Position numbers and translations under genes: made by a program | The notes under the pieces: model-generated | Databases searched by the model: none | Seen by the model: only the letters and a program-made list of their open reading frames with translations | Told to the model about the DNA's origin: nothing | Shown here: positions 1-5,526 of the stretch, piece after piece | Layout of the letters: every line of letters starts with the position of its first letter | Position numbering within the stretch: position 1 is the first letter of the stretch | Origin: Alphaproteobacteria bacterium UBA4588 | GTDB taxonomy: Bacteria; Pseudomonadota; Alphaproteobacteria; Puniceispirillales; Puniceispirillaceae | Reading direction: 5' to 3' | NCBI GenBank assembly: GCA_002387605.1 | Contig: DGJU01000090.1 | Coordinates: 1-7,798 of the forward strand | DNA length: 7,798 nt

Positions 1-1259
1 ATTGGATCTAGGGCTGTTTTATCATCAGCACCATTCAAGATAAAAGTTTGTGGCAGTGGGGTTACTTGATAGTTAAGCAGCGCAAAAGGAAGGCTCATCA
101 AGGATATTGAATAATCTGCCGCCACACTATCATCATCTTGGTCAACAAAGGTAGCTGGAAAATCTATGCCGTCAAAGAGTCCCTTTAGCACATCTTGAAT
201 GCAAAAATATATTTTGACATCTAATTTTGCCAGCTCAATTATGTAGCGTGAAAATTGGATTGTATCTCCCAAACCCTGTTCATAATAAACAAGGATCGTT
301 TTGCCCTTAAGAGAGGTTGTACCATCCCACTTTTTGGTTTCTGAAGGGTGTTTGAACCTTACATTGTCTCGTGCAACAATCCGCCATTCAAATTCTTTCC
401 AGCCGAGACAAAATTGTTCATCTTTCAGCAGCGTCATACTATATGCATGTCTTATCTGAGGATTATTTCCATCCAGTTGAATTGCTTTCTCACAATAAAG
501 CAGCGCATTTTTGTTATTCCCACATTTCGCATGGGCAAATGCTAAATTCTGAAATAGACCAACAGACGTTAATCCTAGGGCATGGCATTTTTCGAAAAAG
601 AGAATCGCATCTTCATCGTTATTTTCCTGCAGCCTCAAAATGCCATACTGCTCCCAGAGACCTGCATTTTGGTCGTTCAAAGACACGGCCTTTTGAAGGG
701 TTTCCTCTGCCTCTGCAAATGCTTGCATATCAGTGAGAATGACGGCTTTGAGACGCAGTATTTCCAGCGAATCTGGATGAATTGTTAAAAATGCATCAAC
801 AACCGAAGAAGCGCGAGGCAACGCTTTCATCTCGATTAAGAGATTTGCGTAATTTTTAGTATTTTCCTCATTTGGATTAAGGCGATGAGCCTGTTTAAAA
901 TGCGTTAAGGTGGCCTGCATGTCATTGCTATTTTGCTCAACAATGCCAAGAAAGCTCTGTATTAGGGCTGAGTCTGGATAGTGAAGTGCGAGCTCTTTTA
1001 ATTGAAGGCGACATTTTGTAATTGTCCCAGCATTAAAATTTTCCAGAATTTCATCGAGTCTTTCAACCGGTAATATGGGAAAATAATCACAATCCAGAGC
1101 GTCTGTTACAGCTAGTAAGCCAGGCTTTGCCTTTTTATGATCTGGAATACTCCCAACAATGCCAGAATATATCTGACGAGCGCCAATGAGATTTCTTTTT
1201 TCAATCTGCTCAATGGCTATCGCAAGCCACTCAGTGATTGTTAATTGTTTTTCCTGCAT
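1..1259 (-). CDS. TPR protein with C-terminal glycosyltransferase (GT9/heptosyltransferase-like) domain, partial (C-terminus missing)
   Basis: The reverse strand is open without a stop from an ATG at 1259 to the window edge, giving 419 codons. Residues about 98-290 form a series of TPR-like helical pairs. These are followed by GWKEFEWR (286-293), KWDG (310-313) and EQGLGDTIQFSRY (327-339). This order (TPR array, W-x-x-F-E-W-R, W-D-G, then the E-Q-G-x-G-D-T-I-Q-F-x-R-Y loop) is characteristic of TPR-linked GT-B glycosyltransferases related to heptosyltransferases. They are usually encoded near flagellin or surface-polysaccharide glycosylation genes and are probably cytoplasmic. The second half of the GT-B fold lies outside the window. 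The start is tightly confined: an in-frame TAG sits at 1272-1274 and no early alternative start codon follows. No good Shine-Dalgarno precedes it. The gene is more AT-rich than its neighbours. The acceptor and sugar donor cannot be read from the sequence. Confidence 0.88.
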   Translation of the reverse strand, partial: MQEKQLTITEWLAIAIEQIEKRNLIGARQIYSGIVGSIPDHKKAKPGLLAVTDALDCDYFPILPVERLDEILENFNAGTITKCRLQLKELALHYPDSALIQSFLGIVEQNSNDMQATLTHFKQAHRLNPNEENTKNYANLLIEMKALPRASSVVDAFLTIHPDSLEILRLKAVILTDMQAFAEAEETLQKAVSLNDQNAGLWEQYGILRLQENNDEDAILFFEKCHALGLTSVGLFQNLAFAHAKCGNNKNALLYCEKAIQLDGNNPQIRHAYSMTLLKDEQFCLGWKEFEWRIVARDNVRFKHPSETKKWDGTTSLKGKTILVYYEQGLGDTIQFSRYIIELAKLDVKIYFCIQDVLKGLFDGIDFPATFVDQDDDSVAADYSISLMSLPFALLNYQVTPLPQTFILNGADDKTALDP

Positions 1260-1457
1260 GATAAAATTTTTCTAATAGAGTGACTGTCAAAACCCTGTCT
1301 TGCATCTGCTTCGTGCCATTAATATTACACGGATGATGTTCTGATGTGCTTCTGAGTGACGATATCAATATATCAAAGTCCCGAGCCCGCCAATCAGAAC
1401 CCCGGTGAGGGTCTGATGTCTAGCCGATTATCACGATACATGCTCTGAGAGAAATTC
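1260..1457. other. Intergenic region between the TPR-glycosyltransferase and tRNA-Gly
   Basis: No coding sequence is evident here. It holds a hairpin at 1393-1417, listed separately. On the minus strand there is also a perfect TTGACA hexamer at 1285-1290. The best -10 partner for it (TTTTAT, 1261-1266) nearly touches the start codon at 1259, so it cannot be the promoter of that start. The heptamer GTCACTC (minus strand) occurs twice, near 1278-1284 and 1354-1360, without evident meaning. Confidence 0.5.
1393..1417 (-). other. Hairpin downstream of tRNA-Gly, possible 3' processing or termination element
   Basis: ATCAGA (1393-1398) pairs with TCTGAT (1412-1417) and CCC (1400-1402) with GGG (1409-1411). 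This makes nine base pairs with one bulged base and a six-base loop. It starts about 40 nt beyond the encoded CCA of the tRNA, in the direction of tRNA transcription. No T-tract follows on the minus strand, so it is not a standard intrinsic terminator. Confidence 0.3.
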
Positions 1458-1532
1458 TGGAGCGGGTGAAGAGATTCGAACTCTCGACCCCAACCTTGGC
1501 AAGGTTGTGCTCTACCACTGAGCTACACCCGC
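1458..1532 (-). tRNA. tRNA-Gly, anticodon GCC, CCA encoded
   Basis: The minus strand folds into a complete 75-nt cloverleaf. The acceptor stem is GCGGGTG/CACCCGC, the D-arm is GCTC-loop-GAGC, and the anticodon stem CAACC/GGTTG carries the loop TTGCCAA. A five-base variable loop and a T-arm with TTCGAAT follow. The anticodon GCC lies at 1498-1500 and reads GGC/GGU glycine codons. The discriminator is U and CCA is encoded at 1458-1460. A near-consensus promoter lies just upstream. The gene stands alone between glycosylation-related genes with different base composition, so it is a possible edge of a variable region. Confidence 0.97.
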
Positions 1533-1543
1533 ATCGCTGCATC

Positions 1544-1572
1544 GTTATATAACCGGCCCTGCCTTGTTTCAA
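1544..1572 (-). promoter_or_regulatory. Sigma-70-type promoter of tRNA-Gly
   Basis: On the minus strand TTGAAA (1567-1572) is followed by exactly 17 bases and then TATAAC (1544-1549); each hexamer has five of six consensus bases. The -10 box ends 11 bases before the mature tRNA 5' end, which fits a very short 5' leader. The whole promoter lies in the gap behind the aminotransferase stop, so the tRNA is probably transcribed separately from the sugar genes. Confidence 0.7.
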
Positions 1573-1597
1573 GCGAAAAATCACCCTACAGGATTTA

Positions 1598-2722
1598 TTA
1601 CAAGCTACTCATAAGCGCATCGGCAACTTGTTCTTGCTGCTCTGGGGTGAGGTAGGGGTGCATTGGCAGCGCTAGAACCGAGCCAGCAAGACGTTCTGTC
1701 ACGCTGAGCCCGCCCTCTGCAACGGGGTAGCGCAGATAGGGGGGCTGGGTATGCATTGGCCGCGGATAATAGACTGCTGTTGGAATATCTTTCGCCCCCA
1801 TACGGCTCTGAACAGCCTGTCTATCTGTGCCGTCTGGTAGCTGGATAACATATTGAGCCCAGCTAGAGGTTGCATCTTGCGCCAGTGGGGGTGTTGTAAT
1901 CTTACCGCCAAGCAAGCTCTGATAGCGGTCTGCAACCTGCTGGCGGGCGGCAAGCTCATCGTCAAAAATAGATAGTTTTGAGAGCAGAATAGCGGCTTGG
2001 ATTGTATCCAGCCGCGCTGTCATGCCGATACGTTCATTTTCATACTTATCACGGCCTTGCCCATGAACCCGGCAGGATATAGCAATTTCTGCAATATTAT
2101 CATCATCTGTTAGCACCGCCCCGCCATCACCATAACAGCCAAGTGGTTTTGCCGGGAAAAAGCTGGTTGCTGTAACGCGGCCCAATGTTCCGGCCTGCTG
2201 GCCTTTCCATGTGCCACCAAAACTCTGGGCGGCATCATCAAGCACCCACAGACCGTGGGTATCTGCAAACGCTGAAATGCGGGTGATATCGGCAGGCTGT
2301 CCAAACAAGCCAACACACATAATGCCAACAACCTCAATATTCTGTGCATTGGCTGCGGCAAGGGCTGCGGGTAGGCCATCGGCATCAAGATTATAGGTTG
2401 CTGCATCAACTTCGGCAAACACCGGCAAAGACCCTAAAACAGCCATAGCTTCAGCAGAGGCTGCAAAGGTAAAGCTTGGCACAATAACGCCCTGCCCCGG
2501 ACGAAGGCCAAGGCCAAGAAGAGCTAGAATTAACGCATCTGTTCCAGAAGAGCAGGAAATCACATGAGTTGCCCCACAACGCTCTGCGAGCGCCGCTTCT
2601 AGCTCCTTTACTTCAGGACCCAGAATATAGGTGCCATGATTAAGAACTGCAGCGATGCGTTTATCAACATCACCCCTGATACGGGCTTGCTGGGCCGCCA
2701 AATCAATAAAGGGTAGATCCAT
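1598..2722 (-). CDS. wbpE: WbpE-type DegT/DnrJ/EryC1/StrS nucleotide-sugar aminotransferase
   Basis: A 374-residue PLP-dependent aminotransferase, full length for the family. Numbered from the start chosen here, it shows the N-terminal FIDLAAQQARI and NHGTYILGPEV motifs, cofactor-phosphate loop SSGTDAL (58-64), PLP-nitrogen aspartate in LDDAAQSFG (Asp163) and the Schiff-base lysine in FFPAKPLGCYGDGG (Lys192). FFPxKPLGCYGDGGA is typical of WbpE, which transfers an amino group from glutamate to a UDP-3-keto-hexuronate. The conserved family start is the second Met: AAGGAG at 2730-2735 sits seven bases before ATG 2722, and the ATG overlaps the upstream oxidoreductase stop as TAATG. An ATG six codons earlier (2740) would put the Shine-Dalgarno inside the gene and is rejected. 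The upstream dehydrogenase-like gene should supply its ketosugar. Exact sugar specificity is inferred. Confidence 0.93.
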   Translation of the reverse strand: MDLPFIDLAAQQARIRGDVDKRIAAVLNHGTYILGPEVKELEAALAERCGATHVISCSSGTDALILALLGLGLRPGQGVIVPSFTFAASAEAMAVLGSLPVFAEVDAATYNLDADGLPAALAAANAQNIEVVGIMCVGLFGQPADITRISAFADTHGLWVLDDAAQSFGGTWKGQQAGTLGRVTATSFFPAKPLGCYGDGGAVLTDDDNIAEIAISCRVHGQGRDKYENERIGMTARLDTIQAAILLSKLSIFDDELAARQQVADRYQSLLGGKITTPPLAQDATSSWAQYVIQLPDGTDRQAVQSRMGAKDIPTAVYYPRPMHTQPPYLRYPVAEGGLSVTERLAGSVLALPMHPYLTPEQQEQVADALMSSL

Positions 2723-3693
2723 TATTTTACTCCTTCGCATGTCGCGCTCATCTGCTCAAGCACTGACTGGACGCGCACGCCTTCTGCTGCGTTTGTTGGT
2801 GCAGGCCTGCCTGTCTGGCAGGTTGAAATAAAGGTTGAAACTTCTGATTTCAGCGGTTCATCCTGCCGAACGGCAATGAATTCTGGCTGCTTGCGTTCGA
2901 TCTTAAAATAAGTTCCATCCTGTTCGATATGGTCGCGATACAGGCATAATTTTTCAGCCCAAGTCTGGGTATCATCAAACACAAGTGAGCCTGTCGTGCC
3001 AGTTACTGTGAGGCGATGTTCCTTGATGGGGGACAGCCAGCTTGTGTGCATGCTCGCTGTGATACCGCCTTTGAATATCAGACTGGTTGACAGAAAATCA
3101 GCCAATCCTGCTGTCATATGCGACAGGCCATGACAGAAAACCTGATGAGGCGCGCTACCTGTTAGCGCCAGAATAAGAGACAGATCATGCGGGCAGAGGT
3201 CATATAAAACAGATTCAGTGCTGCGGATGCGCCCCATTGCAAGCCTGTTTGCTTGAATATGCCGGATGGTCCCAATCCTGCCCTGTTTTACTTCAGCTTC
3301 AAGTGCCTGAAAAACAGGGTGATAGCGGATCAGATGGCCAATCATGACCTGTTTATTCTGGCTGTCTGCCTGCGCCTTAATCGTTTTTGCCTCTGCTAGG
3401 CTCATGGCCATTGGCTTTTCAATAAAGACGTGTTTTCCCGCCTGAAGGGCTGTCGTTGCGATATCACAATGGGTGGTTGCATCGGTTGCAATCATAAGAC
3501 CGCTAATATCATCACGCTGCAGTGCTTCTTGTAAGGAAAGGGCGTCACAATTAAACTGTTTAGCAAAATCAGATGCGCGCATATTATCGGTATCTATCAC
3601 AGCGGCCAGCGCGCCAAGCGCGGCAGCATTGCGGATGATGTTACGGCCCCACATCCCGCATCCGATAACAGCAATTTTTGTCTGTTCTGTCAT
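2722..3693 (-). CDS. Gfo/Idh/MocA-family oxidoreductase, probable nucleotide-sugar C3 dehydrogenase (WbpB/WlbA-like role)
   Basis: A 323-residue NAD(P)-dependent oxidoreductase. The N-terminal Rossmann motif is VIGCGMWG (Gly11, Gly13, Gly16). The EKP triad carrying the family lysine is at 92-94 (Lys93), and GHLIRYHPVF at 119-128 follows. ANRLAMGRIRSTES and LYDLCPHDLS (Asp165, His169, Asp170) mark the substrate-binding half. This ANRL...G-R-I-R...PHD pattern belongs to a subgroup often next to WbpD/WbpE-like genes. The expected reaction is oxidation of the C3 hydroxyl of a UDP-sugar acid, making the ketone that the coupled aminotransferase uses. Its TAA overlaps that gene's ATG. An AGGTG at 3705-3709, 11 bases before the start, is a modest ribosome binding site. 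No gene for UDP-GlcNAc 6-dehydrogenase (WbpA) or the N-acetyltransferase (WbpD) is in the window. The family is certain; the substrate is inferred. Confidence 0.9.
   Translation of the reverse strand: MTEQTKIAVIGCGMWGRNIIRNAAALGALAAVIDTDNMRASDFAKQFNCDALSLQEALQRDDISGLMIATDATTHCDIATTALQAGKHVFIEKPMAMSLAEAKTIKAQADSQNKQVMIGHLIRYHPVFQALEAEVKQGRIGTIRHIQANRLAMGRIRSTESVLYDLCPHDLSLILALTGSAPHQVFCHGLSHMTAGLADFLSTSLIFKGGITASMHTSWLSPIKEHRLTVTGTTGSLVFDDTQTWAEKLCLYRDHIEQDGTYFKIERKQPEFIAVRQDEPLKSEVSTFISTCQTGRPAPTNAAEGVRVQSVLEQMSATCEGVK
2730..2735 (-). promoter_or_regulatory. Shine-Dalgarno that fixes the aminotransferase start
   Basis: AAGGAG on the minus strand lies seven bases ahead of the ATG at 2722, inside the last codons of the oxidoreductase. 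It supports the 2722 start and coupled translation of the two genes. Confidence 0.8.
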
Positions 3694-3933
3694 TCTTTAA
3701 ATATCACCTGAAATCAGCAGGAAGATGCTGGCTGGACGCCGCGACTTTTACTGTTCTTAAATCAGGAGGCGAATCAAGGTCAATCGTTGCATTTTGTTAC
3801 AGTAGAGACAGTCGGAAAATAAGCCGCCAGAAGAGGCTGATGCACCTCTTGCATAGACGGCTCAAAAAGGTGTATCACAGCGCTTTCACGCAACGGGCGT
3901 AAAAGCCCTATTCTGTAATTACGGTGACGATGA
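3694..3933. other. Divergent intergenic region between the sugar operon and the editing/chaperedoxin operon
   Basis: The 240 bases should carry the promoters of both outward-facing operons. For the minus direction the best match is TTGACC (3778-3783), 18 bases, then TAAGAA (3754-3759), which is weak at -10. For the plus direction TTCACG (near 3886), 18 bases, then TATTCT is equally weak. Two overlapping dyads occur: AAGAGG (3831-3836) with CCTCTT (3845-3850), and ATGCA (3840-3844) with TGCAT (3850-3854). They could be an operator. A small GGGC/GCCC hairpin lies at about 3895-3908. No small gene is convincing. Confidence 0.4.
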
Positions 3934-4509
3934 ATGGATAGCTCTTCAGAATTTCACGCCTCTTCAGAATTTCAAGATAGTCTGCCTACCTCATCAGATG
4001 CTTTACTGTCTCAGCTAACGGCATGGGACCTTCCCTTTAGTTATCATGAGCACGCGCCATTGCGTACTGTTGACCAATCAAAGCAGGTCCGGGCAGGATT
4101 TCTGAGTGCAGAAGAAGGCGGCGGCCATATTAAAAACCTATTTTTGCGGGATAAGAAAAAACAGAATTATCTGGTCGTCCTGCAAGAAGATGCTGCAATC
4201 GACCTAAAACAGCTTGCTGATATTCTGGGGGCAGGGCGGCTTTCATTTGGTTCTGCAGATAGGCTTCTTGAACATCTTGGCGTGCGTCCGGGCGCAGTTA
4301 CGCCTCTGTCTATGATAAATGGATGTCATCATGGGGTGACACTGTATCTTGATAAGAGCATTATGCAGTGCCAAATGATATATATGCATCCTTTGGTGAA
4401 TGACCGGACGATTGGTATGACGCCTGATGCTGTAAAACGCTTTTTAAAAAATGTTGGTTGTGATGCCAACATTCTGGATATAGACCGCCTGACTGGAGAC
4501 CAAGAATGA
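3934..4509 (+). CDS. ProRS-associated YbaK-domain trans-editing protein (PrdX/ProXp-ala type)
   Basis: A 191-residue YbaK/ProRS-associated domain protein. Motifs in order: AWDLPFSYHEHAPLRTV (30-46), GGHIKNLFLRDKKK (63-76), LVVLQEDAAIDLKQL (80-94), LGAGRLSFGS (98-107), LGVRPGAVTPLSMIN (115-129) and MHPLVNDRTIGM (151-162). Freestanding members deacylate alanine mischarged onto tRNA(Pro). In alphaproteobacteria they do this in trans because ProRS lacks a full editing insertion. The protein is cytosolic. The first 20 or so residues are not part of the conserved domain and contain a six-residue tandem duplication (SSEFHA/SSEFQD). No alternative in-frame start codon is available before the domain, so the ATG at 3934 is kept despite a weak Shine-Dalgarno (GGTGA). 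The stop overlaps the next start as ATGA, implying translational coupling to the chaperedoxin gene. Confidence 0.92.
   Translation: MDSSSEFHASSEFQDSLPTSSDALLSQLTAWDLPFSYHEHAPLRTVDQSKQVRAGFLSAEEGGGHIKNLFLRDKKKQNYLVVLQEDAAIDLKQLADILGAGRLSFGSADRLLEHLGVRPGAVTPLSMINGCHHGVTLYLDKSIMQCQMIYMHPLVNDRTIGMTPDAVKRFLKNVGCDANILDIDRLTGDQE
3942..3977 (+). repeat. 18-bp in-frame tandem duplication in the 5' end of the editing gene
   Basis: CTCTTCAGAATTTCA occurs at 3942-3956 and again at 3960-3974, a period of exactly 18 bases with 15 of 18 identical. It encodes SSEFHA followed by SSEFQD. Because the period is a multiple of three, the frame is kept. It looks like a recent slippage or unequal-crossover duplication in a poorly constrained leader. 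Confidence 0.85.
4450..4473. other. Intragenic hairpin with a T-tract on the minus strand
   Basis: AATGTTGG (4450-4457) and CCAACATT (4466-4473) form a perfect 8-bp stem with an 8-base loop. It lies inside the 3' end of the editing gene, about 20 bases before the chaperedoxin Shine-Dalgarno. Read on the minus strand, the stem runs into six Ts (4446-4451), as in an intrinsic terminator, though no minus-strand gene ends here. Confidence 0.35.
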
Positions 4510-5402
4510 TGGAAATTGCCGCCGCACCAACAGCAGATATTATTGATATCACACCGCAGAATTTCATGAGCGAAGTGATAGAGACAAGCCGGAATAAGGG
4601 CGTCATTGTCCAGTTCTGGGCGCCGTGGTGTGGACCGTGTAAACAGCTTGGCCCGATCTTAGAAAAAATCGTAGCAGAACAGCCAGACCTTCGACTGGCT
4701 CGGGTAAATATTGATGATAACCCTGAAATTGCAGCCCAGTTGCGGGTGCAATCTGTTCCGACTGTCTATGGCATTGCTGATGGACGGCCTGTCGATGCCT
4801 TTACCGGCGCACAGCCAGAATCTACGGTACGCCAATTTATTGAAAAAGTAGTCGCAGCTGCCCCCGGAGCACCTGATATCACTGATCTTCTTGAGGTAGG
4901 CCGCACAGCGCTTGATGAAAATGACGGCGCTGCGGCGCTTACTGCCTTTCAGGAGGCGCTTGCGACTATACCTGAATCAGCCGATGCGATGTCCGGGTTT
5001 GTGCGGGCTCTTGTGACGTCGGGTGAATGTGAGCAGGCCCGCGAAGTTCTTGATTCTTTAGAAGAGGATTTTCTACTGCGCCCTGAAATGCGCGAAGCAA
5101 TTGCCGCGGTTGAAATTGCCGAACAGGCTGGCGCGCATTCCGGTGAAACAGCTAGTCTGCAGGCCGCTGTAGAGGCAGACCCCGATAATTTACAAGCGCG
5201 TCAGGATTTGGCACTGGCACTGTTTGCTGACGGAAGCGCCCGTGAGGCTATGGATATGCTTCTTGCCTCACTGCAACGTGACCCTGAGTGGAATGAAGGC
5301 GCTGCGAAAACCCAGCTTCTTGCCTTCTTTGAAGCACTTGGTGCACCGCATCCCGATGTTATTAAGGCGCGCCGAAAACTATCCACCTATTTGTTTTCTT
5401 AA
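4506..5402 (+). CDS. cnoX: Chaperedoxin CnoX (YbbN): thioredoxin domain fused to TPR domain
   Basis: A 298-residue two-domain protein. Residues 13-118 are a thioredoxin fold with FWAPWCGPCK (Cys42 and Cys45) and the cis-proline loop SVPTVY (Pro85). Residues about 125-298 are TPR-like helices (ALTAFQEALATIP, DNLQARQDLALALFADG, AMDMLLASLQRDPEW), ending in the conserved EALGAPHPDVIKARRKLSTYLFS. CnoX proteins hold oxidation-damaged clients, shield their cysteines by mixed disulfides and hand them to GroEL/ES or DnaK. The E. coli form lacks the first active-site cysteine (SxxC); the alphaproteobacterial type, as here, keeps CxxC and so should also reduce disulfides. GGAG near 4495-4498 stands seven bases before ATG 4506, which overlaps the upstream TGA. 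A second ATG follows immediately at 4509. It is cytosolic; no signal peptide is seen. Confidence 0.95.
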   Translation: MMEIAAAPTADIIDITPQNFMSEVIETSRNKGVIVQFWAPWCGPCKQLGPILEKIVAEQPDLRLARVNIDDNPEIAAQLRVQSVPTVYGIADGRPVDAFTGAQPESTVRQFIEKVVAAAPGAPDITDLLEVGRTALDENDGAAALTAFQEALATIPESADAMSGFVRALVTSGECEQAREVLDSLEEDFLLRPEMREAIAAVEIAEQAGAHSGETASLQAAVEADPDNLQARQDLALALFADGSAREAMDMLLASLQRDPEWNEGAAKTQLLAFFEALGAPHPDVIKARRKLSTYLFS

Positions 5403-5427
5403 AACCTGACCTATATCTCTGCTTGCA

Positions 5428-5450
5428 CCATAATATCTGCCTCATTATGG
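5428..5450. repeat. Perfect 7-bp inverted repeat downstream of cnoX
   Basis: CCATAAT (5428-5434) and ATTATGG (5444-5450) are separated by nine bases and begin 26 bases after the cnoX stop. There is no T-tract, so it is not a normal intrinsic terminator. It lies just upstream of an extended -10-like element and could be an operator or an mRNA 3'-end stabiliser. Confidence 0.4.
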
Positions 5451-5453
5451 CGG

Positions 5454-5462
5454 TGTTATGAT
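5454..5462 (+). promoter_or_regulatory. Candidate extended -10 promoter for the LON-domain gene
   Basis: TGT followed by TATGAT (5457-5462) matches an extended -10 element, with five of six consensus bases in the hexamer. No good -35 is found 16-18 bases upstream. It would give a 5' leader of about 58 bases containing the hairpin at 5475-5497. Confidence 0.3.
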
Positions 5463-5474
5463 GGTAGAAAAAGG

Positions 5475-5497
5475 CTGACTGAAAATCGTTTAGTCAG
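5475..5497 (-). terminator. Hairpin with minus-strand T-tract, terminator-like toward the left
   Basis: CTGACT (5475-5480) pairs with AGTCAG (5492-5497), extended inward by a G-T and two A-T pairs. On the minus strand the stem is followed by CC and five Ts (5468-5472). On the plus strand it lies in the presumed leader of the LON-domain gene without a T-tract. No minus-strand gene is evident to its right before 6572, so it would act mainly on antisense transcription. The call is tentative. Confidence 0.3.
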
Positions 5498-5526
5498 TGT
5501 GGTAAAGCGAGAGGTTTTGTCCTGCT

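Noticed and set aside
371..788. Plus-strand open frames of 65-121 codons over 348-788
   Set aside because: They lie opposite the continuous minus-strand TPR-glycosyltransferase frame and show no recognisable motif; they are shadows.
1261..1290. TTGACA (1285-1290) with TTTTAT (1261-1266) as promoter of the TPR-glycosyltransferase
   Set aside because: The -10 box would end one base before the only possible start codon, so transcription would begin inside the gene. No alternative start lies close downstream.
2211..2396. Plus-strand 61-codon frame and minus-strand alternative frames inside the aminotransferase
   Set aside because: They overlap a gene with complete catalytic motifs and have low-complexity translations.
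3678..3902. Plus-strand 74-codon frame across the divergent intergenic region
   Set aside because: It overlaps the start of the oxidoreductase, has no convincing ribosome binding site or family motif, and is best explained by chance.
4361..4606. Minus-strand 81-codon frame spanning the editing/cnoX junction
   Set aside because: It is antisense to two well-supported genes, and the hydrophobic stretch comes from complementing their codons. The terminator-like hairpin at 4450-4473 would fall inside it rather than after it.
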